A stretch of 64,000 nt of DNA from Flexivirga endophytica (GTDB taxonomy: Bacteria; Actinomycetota; Actinomycetes; Actinomycetales; Dermatophilaceae): assembly GCF_014640635.1 (NCBI RefSeq), contig NZ_BMHI01000001.1:992001-1056000 (forward strand), read 5' to 3'. The notes beneath the pieces were generated by a model. It was not told the origin of the DNA and made no database searches. It saw nothing but the letters and a program-made list of their open reading frames with translations. How positions within the stretch are numbered: the stretch's first letter is position 1; every line of letters starts with the position of its first letter. The position numbers and the translations under genes are program-made. This document shows, in pieces, positions 19,213 through 27,537 of this stretch.

Positions 19213-19929
19213 ATGCAACTGGTGAATGAGTTCGAGGTCGAACTCCCCCCGGAGCAGGCGTGGACCCTGCTGACCGACGTGGAGAAGGTGGCACCATGCC
19301 TACCCGGCGCGTCGATCACCTCCGTTGACGGCGACGAGTTTCACGGTCAGGCGAAGATCAAGGTGGGGCCGATCACCGCGCAGTACAAAGGTGTCGCCCA
19401 ATTCACCGAACTCGACGAGTCGGCCCGGCGGGCCGTCTTACTCGCTCGCGGCAAGGACTCCCGCGGTCAAGGTGATGCCACCGCAACCGTGACCGCGCAC
19501 CTGAACCCTTCAGGGACCGGCACTCGGGTCACGGTGGAGACCGACCTGGCGCTGACCGGCAAGGTGGCGCAGTTCGGGCGCGGAGTCCTGGCCGATGTCA
19601 GCGGGGCACTGATGGGCCTGTTCGCGCAGCGACTGCAGGAGATGGTCGCCGCCGAGAGCGGTCCGGGCACCGCGATCGCACCCCAGACCGCCCCGGCCGC
19701 ACCACAGGACGCACCGGTCGCGGGACCCACAATCACCACGCCCGCCCCCGTGCCAGCACCGCGCATCGGCGGCGACGACGAGGTGCTGGATGTGCTGGCA
19801 CTCGCAGGCGGCGCCTCTTGGTCGAAGCTGCTGCCCGCCGGTGGGACGGTCGTCTCGGTCGCCGCAGCGCTGATCAGCGTGTTCGCCGCAGGGTATGCCG
19901 CCGCGCGAGCCCGCTCGGGCGGGCACTAG
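19213..19929 (+). CDS. coxG: CoxG-like SRPBCC protein with C-terminal membrane anchor
   Basis: 238 aa. The N-terminal 150 residues are a CoxG/SRPBCC lipid-binding-like domain (VNEFEVELPPEQAW, CLPGASI, KVGPITAQYKG). A proline/alanine-rich linker and a hydrophobic C-terminal helix (about 208-232) follow. In CO dehydrogenase operons CoxG tethers or helps assemble the molybdenum enzyme at the membrane. Here it precedes coxM, coxS and coxL directly and probably recruits that enzyme. ATG 19213 follows AAGGAGTGAATA. Confidence 0.85.
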   Translation: MQLVNEFEVELPPEQAWTLLTDVEKVAPCLPGASITSVDGDEFHGQAKIKVGPITAQYKGVAQFTELDESARRAVLLARGKDSRGQGDATATVTAHLNPSGTGTRVTVETDLALTGKVAQFGRGVLADVSGALMGLFAQRLQEMVAAESGPGTAIAPQTAPAAPQDAPVAGPTITTPAPVPAPRIGGDDEVLDVLALAGGASWSKLLPAGGTVVSVAAALISVFAAGYAAARARSGGH

Positions 19930-19966
19930 AGCCAGACAGCCCACGGCTGCCGAGAGGAGTTGCAGG

Positions 19967-20821
19967 ATGAAACCACCGACATTCTCGTATGTTGCGCCGG
20001 GCAGCGTCGAGGAAGTGACGCGACTGCTGGCCAGCGACCCGGACGCCAAGATCATCTCCGGGGGGCAGAGCCTCATGCCGCTGCTCGCGATGCGGCTCGC
20101 AGGTCCCAGCATGCTCGTCGATCTCAAGGCGGTCAACGGCCTTGCCCGGATCGGGATTGGCGAAACCGAGATCACCATTGGCGCGCGGGTCACCCATCAC
20201 GACATCGAGAGTTCCGCCGAACTGGCAAGCGCGCTGCCACTGTTGCCGTTTGTGGCACGATTCATCGCCCACCCACAGATCCGGTCGCGCGGAACGCTGG
20301 GCGGGAGCGTGGCGCACTCCGATCCTTCGGCGGAGTGGCCGACGGTCCTCTTGGCCATGGACGCGACGATTGACGTGGTAGGCCCGAGGGGCGGCCGGTC
20401 GATCGCGGTGGACGACTTCTTCACCGGACCGTTCACATCCTCGATGGCCTTCGATGAGGTCCTCGTGGCAGTGCGTGTCCCACGCGCCGACCGACGCTGG
20501 GCATTCCAAGAAGCCGCACGAAAGGCTGGTGACTACGGCCTAGCGATCGTTGCAGTCACCGCCGGCGTCGATGCCGACGGCCGACTGCATGGTTGTCGGG
20601 TCGCTGTCGGTGCCTGCGTCGGCACAACGACCCGATTGCGAGACGTCGAAGACGCCATTGATGGAGCAGTCCCCGGCGAGACGCTCGCGGCACGTGCCGA
20701 GGCGGTCGCCCGGGACAGCGTGCAACCGATCTCCGACATACACGGCAGCAGTGAATATCGCCGTCGGCTGCTCGGCAACTTGGTCCGCCGCGCCGTCACA
20801 GATCTCACGAACGGACAATGA
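19967..20821 (+). CDS. molybdenum hydroxylase, FAD subunit (CoxM/NdhF type)
   Basis: 284 aa, the medium subunit of a xanthine-oxidase-family hydroxylase that passes electrons from the iron-sulfur subunit to the acceptor. The FAD-binding blocks ISGGQSLMPLLAMRL (about 29-43) and HPQIRSRGTLGGSVAHSD (about 104-121) are intact, and the CO-dehydrogenase flavoprotein C-terminal domain follows. The start MKPPTFSY is typical. GAGAGGAG precedes ATG 19967. One-base gap to the small subunit. By neighbourhood it belongs to an enzyme hydroxylating a pyridine ring. Confidence 0.92.
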   Translation: MKPPTFSYVAPGSVEEVTRLLASDPDAKIISGGQSLMPLLAMRLAGPSMLVDLKAVNGLARIGIGETEITIGARVTHHDIESSAELASALPLLPFVARFIAHPQIRSRGTLGGSVAHSDPSAEWPTVLLAMDATIDVVGPRGGRSIAVDDFFTGPFTSSMAFDEVLVAVRVPRADRRWAFQEAARKAGDYGLAIVAVTAGVDADGRLHGCRVAVGACVGTTTRLRDVEDAIDGAVPGETLAARAEAVARDSVQPISDIHGSSEYRRRLLGNLVRRAVTDLTNGQ

Positions 20822-20822
20822 C

Positions 20823-21317
20823 ATGACCACGACTCCACAGGAATCGCTGCACGTCAGCGTCTCGGTGAACGGCCGTACGTACCGCGCGCAGGTAGACGCA
20901 CGAAAAACGCTCGCGGACTTCATCCGAGAGGACGCCGTGCTGACCGGCACCAAACTCGGCTGTGAGCACGGTGTCTGTGGTGCGTGCACGGTGCTGGTGG
21001 ACGACGCCCCGATGCGCTCGTGCTTGATGCTGGCAGTGCAGGCCGACGGACGCCACGTCCGTACCGTCGAGAACCTCGCCGACGGCACCGAACTGAATTC
21101 CCTGCAGCAAGCGTTCCAACGCAACCACTCCCTCCAGTGCGGGTTCTGCACGGCGGGAATTCTGATGTCCGCGACCGCGCTGCTGGAGCAGAATCCGACT
21201 CCGACGCGTGCGGAGATCGTCGAGACGGTCTCCGGCTCGCTCTGCCGGTGCACCGGTTACGAAACCATCGTCGCCGCAGTCGAAGAGGCCGCGGCACCGG
21301 CGGAGGAGCGCTCCTGA
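20823..21317 (+). CDS. molybdenum hydroxylase, 2x[2Fe-2S] subunit (CoxS type)
   Basis: 164 aa. The plant-ferredoxin-type cluster ligands are in GCEHGVCGACTV with a further Cys at RSCLML, and the second cluster ligands in CGFCTAG and CRCTGY near the C-terminus. This is the complete small-subunit pattern. It carries electrons from the molybdopterin centre to FAD. ATG 20823 lies right after the coxM stop, and its own TGA overlaps the coxL ATG (TGATG). Confidence 0.94.
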   Translation: MTTTPQESLHVSVSVNGRTYRAQVDARKTLADFIREDAVLTGTKLGCEHGVCGACTVLVDDAPMRSCLMLAVQADGRHVRTVENLADGTELNSLQQAFQRNHSLQCGFCTAGILMSATALLEQNPTPTRAEIVETVSGSLCRCTGYETIVAAVEEAAAPAEERS

Positions 21318-23704
21318 TGGACGAAACGCTGCAACACATCAAGACACCGGTCGTCGCGGCGCGCGCCATCGGCACCCGAGTGCTCCGCTCGGAGGATCCC
21401 CGGCTCCTGAGTGGCCGCGGCGTATTTCTCGCCGACACGGTCCTGCCGGGCGAACTCCATGCGGCCTTCGTCCGCAGCCCAGTGGCGCACGCACGCATCA
21501 CCCGCATTGACGTGTCGGCGGCACTCGCTCTGCCGGGCGTCTTTCTCGCGTGGACCGGCACGGACGTGCTACCGCATTGCGAGGGTCTGGTCGGCGAGTT
21601 CGCCGTCCCAGGATGCAACGCCACCACCATGCCGCTGTTGGCAACGGGGGAGGTGGTGTATGTCGGTGAGCCCGTCGCTGTTGTCGTCGCGGAATCCCGT
21701 TACGCGGCCGAGGACGCGGCCGAACTCATCGAATGGGACTTCGAGGAATTGCCGGTCGTCGTGTCGGCGGATGCCGCCCTCGCAGGTGGCGACGTCGCAA
21801 ACAGTCAACTGCCCGACAACATCGGCATCACCGGGGGAGCGACATACGGCGACGTCGAGCTGGCCTTCGAGCAGGCCGACCAGGTTGTGAGCGGGCGCTA
21901 CTACACCGGTCGCGTCTCCGCCGCACCGATGGAGACTCGTGGTGTCATCGCAAGCTACGAATGGGCTTCCGGTCAGCTGCGGGTGTGGTCCGGCTCGCAG
22001 ATGCCGCACTTCGTGCGGTATTGCCTCACGGCGTACCTCGGCTTCCCGGAGCAGTGTGTCGAGGTCATCGCACCCGACACTGGTGGTGGGTTTGGTCAAA
22101 AAGCACATGTTTACGTGGAGGAGATGCTTCTTCCGCTGCTTTCGCGGGAGCTGGATCGTCCGGTCAAATGGGTCGAAGACCGCCGGGAGAACCTCATGGC
22201 CGGCACTCACGCTCACGAGCAGTATGTCGACATCGCGTACGCGCTGGACGACACCGGACGCATCACCGCGGTGCGGACTGACGCGCTCGGCGACGGCGGC
22301 GCCTACCACGCTCCGCCGTGGTCGATGGCGGTCGAGCCGTGGTGTGCGGTGGTGATGACGCCGACCGGGATCTACGACGTTCCGGCAGCCGAATACTCCT
22401 ACACCGCGGTCGCGACCAACAAGACGCCGATCGGTGCCTACCGAGGCGTCGGCTATATGGCCGGCACACTGGCCCGAGAATGCCTGGCCGACGACGCGGC
22501 TCGGGCGCTCGGCATGTCCCCGTTCGACTTTCGCCGGTCCAATGTTGTGCGCGAATTCCCGTGGACCAACCCACAGAACATCGTGTACGACGAGGGCAGC
22601 TGGCTGGAAACGATCGACGCGCTGGAGGAGATGGTCGACTACACGGCCTTCCTGCAGCGGCAGGCTGAGCTACGGCTTCAGGGACGGTACCTCGGGCTCG
22701 GGCTCAGCTGCTTCGTCGAGAGCAGCGGCGAATCCACCGCAACCAGTAAGGAGCACGGCCTGGGTGATGTCTACCACGACACAGCCACGGTCCGCATGGA
22801 CCCGAACGGCACAGCGACCGTCACGGTCGGGCTGACCGCGCAGGGCCAGGGTCTGGCCACCACAATGGGCCAGATGGCCGCCGACACCCTGGGCATCCGC
22901 GTTGAGGACATCACCGTCCGCATGGCGACCTCGACCAGCCAGGCCTACGGATCGGGCACTGTCGGTAGTCGCGGGGCAGTGATCGCGAGCGGCGCGGTGG
23001 CCCGGGCAGGCGGCATCATCCGGGAGAAGGTGCGAGCGGTGGCCGCGCACATGCTGGAGGCGTCGGAGAACGATATCGAGCTGGCGGACGGGACCGCCTC
23101 GGTCGCCGGGGCCCCGGACGCGAAGGTCGCGATCGCCGACGTAGCAGCCGCGATCTACTTCGACATGACCGCATGGCCGGAGGGCTTCGATCCGACCCTC
23201 GAGGCGACGCTGGCCTACGACACGGCACGCCCAATGTTCAGCAACGGCGGGCACGCGATGATCGTCGAGCTGGACCCGGACACCGGATTCGTGCGGTTCG
23301 AGAAGGTCTTCTCGGTGGAGGACTGCGGAACGGTCATCAACCCCAACGTCGTCGAGGGCCAGATTCGTGGCGGGGTCGTGCAGGGCATCGGAGCGGCGGT
23401 CTTCGAAGAACTGTCCTACGACGCGTCGGGGCAGTTGCTGTCCACGACGTTCCTGGACTACGGGCTCCCGACCATGGACGTGGCGCCGCCATTCGAGATC
23501 CGTCATCTGGAGACACCGTCCGCGCACACGGCCTCCGGGGTGAAAGGCATGGGAGAATCTGGGCTGATCGCGGCGCCCGCCGCTGTCCTCAACGCCGTCA
23601 ACGATGCGCTCACCCCCTTCGGGGCCGTGCTGCGTGAGCTTCCGCTCACCCCTGAGAAGGTCTTCAGCGCGATGAACGGATCTTCTGCAGGAGAAGCTTC
23701 ATGA
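21317..23704 (+). CDS. molybdenum hydroxylase, molybdopterin subunit (CoxL-like, not a CO dehydrogenase)
   Basis: 795 aa, full length. It carries MCD-cofactor contacts such as GGGFGQKAHVYVEE, and the catalytic Glu in VKGMGESGL (about residue 747). The active-site loop reads PIGAYRGVGY (about 372-381); genuine form I CO dehydrogenase has AYRCSFR with the Cys that carries copper, so CO oxidation is excluded. The enzyme most likely adds a hydroxyl from water to an N-heterocycle, for example the C6 position of a pyridine alkaloid. The ATG overlaps the coxS stop and its TGA overlaps the nitrilase ATG. Confidence 0.9.
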   Translation: MDETLQHIKTPVVAARAIGTRVLRSEDPRLLSGRGVFLADTVLPGELHAAFVRSPVAHARITRIDVSAALALPGVFLAWTGTDVLPHCEGLVGEFAVPGCNATTMPLLATGEVVYVGEPVAVVVAESRYAAEDAAELIEWDFEELPVVVSADAALAGGDVANSQLPDNIGITGGATYGDVELAFEQADQVVSGRYYTGRVSAAPMETRGVIASYEWASGQLRVWSGSQMPHFVRYCLTAYLGFPEQCVEVIAPDTGGGFGQKAHVYVEEMLLPLLSRELDRPVKWVEDRRENLMAGTHAHEQYVDIAYALDDTGRITAVRTDALGDGGAYHAPPWSMAVEPWCAVVMTPTGIYDVPAAEYSYTAVATNKTPIGAYRGVGYMAGTLARECLADDAARALGMSPFDFRRSNVVREFPWTNPQNIVYDEGSWLETIDALEEMVDYTAFLQRQAELRLQGRYLGLGLSCFVESSGESTATSKEHGLGDVYHDTATVRMDPNGTATVTVGLTAQGQGLATTMGQMAADTLGIRVEDITVRMATSTSQAYGSGTVGSRGAVIASGAVARAGGIIREKVRAVAAHMLEASENDIELADGTASVAGAPDAKVAIADVAAAIYFDMTAWPEGFDPTLEATLAYDTARPMFSNGGHAMIVELDPDTGFVRFEKVFSVEDCGTVINPNVVEGQIRGGVVQGIGAAVFEELSYDASGQLLSTTFLDYGLPTMDVAPPFEIRHLETPSAHTASGVKGMGESGLIAAPAAVLNAVNDALTPFGAVLRELPLTPEKVFSAMNGSSAGEAS

Positions 23705-24567
23705 CGTCGCTCTTCCGGGCAACCCTGCTACAAGTGGGGTATGGCGATGACGAGTCGCTTGCCGATCGCGTCGACCGGGTTTGCGCGTGGATCGGATCGC
23801 TGCCGGACACCGATCTCGTGATACTTCCCGAATTGTGGGCACACGGCGGATTCGCGTCTGGCACCTGGGCCGCACAAGCCGAGTCCATAGATGGCACAAC
23901 GATTCAGCGCCTGTCGCGGGTTGCCTCGCAGAAGGGGATTTGGCTGCACGGCGGGTCCATCATCGAGCGGGCTGCGGCCGACGAAGATCAGGGCCCGGAC
24001 GGGCGGGGACTCTGGAACACCTCGGTGCTGCTGGATCCTGCTGGGGCCGTGCAGTTGACGTATCGCAAGATTCACCGGTTCGGCTTCGGTGAGGGAGAGC
24101 CGCGACTGCTCGAAGCGGGACAAGAGATCGCCGCCACCGATGCCGTTCTGAGGTCGAGGCACACGCGGCTGGGACTGGCAACCTGCTACGACCTGCGCTT
24201 CCCGGAGCTCTTCCGGCAGCTGACCGAGGCATCCGCCGAGGTGCTTCTCGTGCCGGCAGCTTGGCCGCTTCCGCGGGTCGAGCATTGGCGGTTGTTGGGC
24301 CGGGCGCGCGCCGTCGAGAACCAGGCATGGGTGCTGCAGTGCAACACCGCCGGCACCCACAGCGGGACCACCATGGGCGGGCACAGCCAGGTGATCGATC
24401 CTACTGGCGAGGTGGTAGCTGAGCTCGGTGTCGACGAAGGGAGCCTGACGGTGGATCTGGACCTCGACCTTGTCGCGCAGACCCGGCACGGCTTCCCGGT
24501 GCTGGCCGACCGCCGGATCCGCATCGGAGGCGGACCGTCCTTCACACCTGAAACGAACGCCGGATAG
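23701..24567 (+). CDS. nitrilase-superfamily amidase, omega-amidase candidate
   Basis: 288 aa. The Glu-Lys-Cys triad is clear: Glu44 in LPELW, Lys123 in YRKIHRF, and Cys162 in ATCYDLRFPEL. The sequence fits the omega-amidase/Nit2-like branch of the family, which hydrolyses omega-amides such as 2-oxoglutaramate. On pAO1 an omega-amidase of this family converts nicotine-derived 2-oxoglutaramate to 2-oxoglutarate; occurring last in an operon with a dihydroxypyridine hydroxylase, this protein is a direct parallel. It overlaps coxL by 4 bp (ATGA) and is convergent with the PucR gene. Confidence 0.82.
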   Translation: MTSLFRATLLQVGYGDDESLADRVDRVCAWIGSLPDTDLVILPELWAHGGFASGTWAAQAESIDGTTIQRLSRVASQKGIWLHGGSIIERAAADEDQGPDGRGLWNTSVLLDPAGAVQLTYRKIHRFGFGEGEPRLLEAGQEIAATDAVLRSRHTRLGLATCYDLRFPELFRQLTEASAEVLLVPAAWPLPRVEHWRLLGRARAVENQAWVLQCNTAGTHSGTTMGGHSQVIDPTGEVVAELGVDEGSLTVDLDLDLVAQTRHGFPVLADRRIRIGGGPSFTPETNAG

Positions 24568-24604
24568 GTGGAAAGGGCTTCTCGCCGCGGACCGGGATCC
24601 GCAG

Positions 24605-26056
24605 TCAGGCCAGGCCGCGAGCCCGCAGCACGACCCAGAGGCGACTCGCGTCGTCCGGGTCATCGAGGTCGACGTCGGCGACCCGTGCAACCGTGTTGAT
24701 GCGGTGCCGCACCGTATTGCGGTGCACCTGCAGCGCCCGTGCGGTGTCCTCCCAGCGTCCGCGGTGCTGCAGGTAGGACACCACTGTCTTGACGAGTGTG
24801 TCGTCATGGCCGGCGAGCAAGCGCTCCAGCTGTGCTTCGGCAGGCCCGAGCGAAACTCCCGGATCTTGCACGACCTGGCCGTCGGGCGCCCGTCGCACCT
24901 CGCCAAGCAGCCACCCGGCGTACCGGGAGATCGCTGCGACCGGCATCACAGGCGAAGCGACGGCGGCCAGTCGCAGGGTGCGCACGTCGTCCAGCAGTCC
25001 TTCGGCGATCGCCGCGTCGGCCACCACCCAGACCTCATCCCTGTCGTCGGCCAGCCAGAGTTGGGAATCGTCAAGGCGACCTTGCTCCCATCGGTCCAGC
25101 AGCTCGACAGCTCCGAAGATGTCCGTGCACCTGATACGAATCAAGCTGGCATGCAGCGGGATTCGGCTTTGATGTAGCGAGTCGCCGAGCGCACGTGCTG
25201 CGTCGACGGCGCCATCCACCAGCAGCTGCGCGATGCAGGAACGTTGAGTGCGGGCCTGCACCACCACCTCGTGGTCCCGATGCAGTTGCAGCGCGAGGAG
25301 CGAGCACGCTGCCAGCTGCAGCTGGCGGTCCAGCGCCGCCGCGGGCCTGGGACAGCCCATCGCGATATGGCCGACCAGTCGCTCACCACGGGCGAGCGGC
25401 TGTACCACCACGTCTTCGTCTCCGACCGGAAAGGTCGCCGACGAGTGCGGGCCGCTGGCGTGCACTCGCCGCAGCTCGCGGGCGGTCTCCCGGGCGGCAT
25501 CGCGGCGGTTCCGCGGCCACACCTCGACCACCCGGCCGGTGGCGTCCAGTCGTGCTGCCCACCCATGCACCGCGGCTCCGAGGGTGCGCACGACCTGACT
25601 CATCGGATCACGGCGCATGGCCGAGCGCACCAGATCGTGGTAGGCGCCCAGTGAACTGCTCAGCTGCTCGTGCTCGCCGCTCGCCAACTGATTCCAGAAC
25701 GCGCGGCTGACGGTGAGGAAGGGCGTCGGCGCAGGCACCGACAGCAGTGGCAGGCCCACGATCTCGCAGGCCCGACGCAGCGAGGCCGGCACCTGCGCGT
25801 GGATCGGCCCCAGGCCGAGACCGAACGCCGCCACCTCGGCCCGGACCAGGCGGGCGGCATACGCGCGTGCCTGAGCGAAGTGCCCCGTGAGACTCATACC
25901 GGTGCTCAATAGCAACTCGCCGCCGGCCAGGTAAGGCGTCGGGTCGGTGAGTTCGCTGACATGGACCCCGGTGATCTGCACCGCGGTGACCGGCAGCGGC
26001 ACCTCCGGCCGCAGATCGTCACCTAGGGACGACGTGAGGTCGGTCAGGTTGATCAT
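24605..26056 (-). CDS. PucR-family transcriptional regulator
   Basis: 483 aa. An N-terminal PucR sensory domain (about 1-120), a middle GGDEF-like degenerate region and a C-terminal PucR helix-turn-helix (WEDTARALQVHRNTVRHRINTV, in two overlapping helices, about 438-459). Members control purine, nicotine-related and amino-acid catabolism. It is divergent from the aminotransferase/glutaryl-CoA operon with about 110 bp between starts, so that operon is its likely target. An AT-rich patch (TCATTATATCCAGTATAG) lies just upstream of the start. Confidence 0.85.
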   Translation of the reverse strand: MINLTDLTSSLGDDLRPEVPLPVTAVQITGVHVSELTDPTPYLAGGELLLSTGMSLTGHFAQARAYAARLVRAEVAAFGLGLGPIHAQVPASLRRACEIVGLPLLSVPAPTPFLTVSRAFWNQLASGEHEQLSSSLGAYHDLVRSAMRRDPMSQVVRTLGAAVHGWAARLDATGRVVEVWPRNRRDAARETARELRRVHASGPHSSATFPVGDEDVVVQPLARGERLVGHIAMGCPRPAAALDRQLQLAACSLLALQLHRDHEVVVQARTQRSCIAQLLVDGAVDAARALGDSLHQSRIPLHASLIRIRCTDIFGAVELLDRWEQGRLDDSQLWLADDRDEVWVVADAAIAEGLLDDVRTLRLAAVASPVMPVAAISRYAGWLLGEVRRAPDGQVVQDPGVSLGPAEAQLERLLAGHDDTLVKTVVSYLQHRGRWEDTARALQVHRNTVRHRINTVARVADVDLDDPDDASRLWVVLRARGLA

Positions 26057-26166
26057 ATGGTCATTATATCCAGTATAGAGCCAGTGATGCAGCAGAACAT
26101 CTAATGCGGCATCCGATGTTCACACCTAGCCTGGAGCGACTTGGCACGCACGACAAAGGGACTGAG

Positions 26167-27537
26167 ATGAAGACGACTGCACTTCCGCCCGCCACGCCGG
26201 TCACATCCGGCTTGCCCGATCAGCAGCGGAAGCTGGTGACCCCGATCCCCGGCCCCCGCTCCCGGGTGTTGCATGAGCAGCGTGCCGCAGCGCTGCCACC
26301 GGGGCTCAGCAACGTAGTCCCGGTCTTCGTCGAGCGTGCTGGTGGCGGGATCATCGTGGATGTTGATGGCAACCACTTGGTCGATCTCGCCTCAGGTATC
26401 GCGGTGACCAGTGTCGGCGCGAGCGCGCCGGAGGTGGTGACCCGGGTCCAGGAACAGGTCGCGAAGTTCACGCACACGTGCTTCCTGGTCACCGAATACC
26501 AGGGGTATGTCGACGTCGCCACCTGGCTCAACGAGCACGCGCCAGTCCCCGGAGAAGCCACCACCGCATTGTTCAGCACCGGTGCCGAGGCGGTCGAGAA
26601 CGCCGTGAAGATCGCCCGCGCGGCGACCAGCCGCCCCGCAGTGATCGTCTTCGACAACGCCTACCACGGTCGGAGCCTCTTCACCCTGGCGATGACCGCG
26701 AAGGACAGGCCCTACAAGGACGGTTTCGGACCGTTCGACGCGCACGTCCACCGCGCTCCCTACGCCCAGCAGCTGCGTTGGCCCGGTGACCCCGCACAGG
26801 CGACGCCGGACGCACTGGCCGAACTGCAGTCGCTGCTGAACCGGGTTGGCCCGGAGACGGTTGCTGCGATTGTGATCGAGCCTGTCCAGGGTGAGGGTGG
26901 CTTCATCGTCCCTGCGCCAGGTTTCCTGCGTGGTGTCCAGAGCATCGCCCGGCAGCACGGCATCGTGCTCGTGGCGGATGAGGTACAGGCCGGAATCGCC
27001 CGTACCGGAAGGCTTTTCGCCAGCGAGCACGACGGACTGGAACCCGACCTGGTGGTGACCGCCAAGGCGCTCGGCGGCGGCCTGCCGCTCGCGGCGGTCA
27101 CCGGTCGCGCCGACATCATGGCCGCGGCACGCGTCGGCGGACTTGGCGGAACGTATGCCGGGAACCCCGTCGCCTGTGCCGCTGCACTGGGCGTCTTCGA
27201 AATCATCGAGCGCGACGGGCTCGTCGAGCGTGCCGCGGCGATCGAGCAGCACGTGATCGCCGCCCTCCAGCCCGTCATCGAAGCGAGCGGTGTGGTCGCG
27301 GAGCTGCGTGGACATGGCGCGATGATGGCCATCGAGTTGGTCCGGCCGGGCACGTTGGAGCCGGACCCGGAGGCCGCAGTGCGGATCGCGCGGGCGTGCC
27401 ACAAACGTGGAGTGCTCCTTCTCGTATGCGGCACCTTCGGCAACGTAATCCGGCTGCTGCCGCCGCTCGTCATCGACGGGGCGCTGCTGGACGACGGTCT
27501 GCAGGTCCTGGCCGACGCCATCTGGGACGAAACGTGA
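26167..27537 (+). CDS. class III omega-aminotransferase (GabT/DavT-like)
   Basis: 456-aa PLP enzyme. The internal aldimine Lys is at about 300 (VVTAKALGGGLP), the PLP-pyridine Asp at about 271 (LVADEVQAG), and phosphate-binding STGAEAVENAVKIAR and AYHGRS are present. The family transfers the terminal amino group of 4-aminobutyrate or 5-aminovalerate to 2-oxoglutarate. Because glutaryl-CoA dehydrogenase ends this operon, 5-aminovalerate (product: glutarate semialdehyde) is my preferred substrate. ATG 26167 with GGGACTGAG upstream; an in-frame ATG at 26104 is less likely. Its TGA overlaps the GTG of the next gene. Confidence 0.88.
   Translation: MKTTALPPATPVTSGLPDQQRKLVTPIPGPRSRVLHEQRAAALPPGLSNVVPVFVERAGGGIIVDVDGNHLVDLASGIAVTSVGASAPEVVTRVQEQVAKFTHTCFLVTEYQGYVDVATWLNEHAPVPGEATTALFSTGAEAVENAVKIARAATSRPAVIVFDNAYHGRSLFTLAMTAKDRPYKDGFGPFDAHVHRAPYAQQLRWPGDPAQATPDALAELQSLLNRVGPETVAAIVIEPVQGEGGFIVPAPGFLRGVQSIARQHGIVLVADEVQAGIARTGRLFASEHDGLEPDLVVTAKALGGGLPLAAVTGRADIMAAARVGGLGGTYAGNPVACAAALGVFEIIERDGLVERAAAIEQHVIAALQPVIEASGVVAELRGHGAMMAIELVRPGTLEPDPEAAVRIARACHKRGVLLLVCGTFGNVIRLLPPLVIDGALLDDGLQVLADAIWDET

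Noticed and set aside
21317-23704. Form I CO dehydrogenase large subunit
   Set aside because: The loop is AYRGVG and lacks the copper-ligand Cys of CO dehydrogenase; the same holds for the second large subunit, AYRAPGR.
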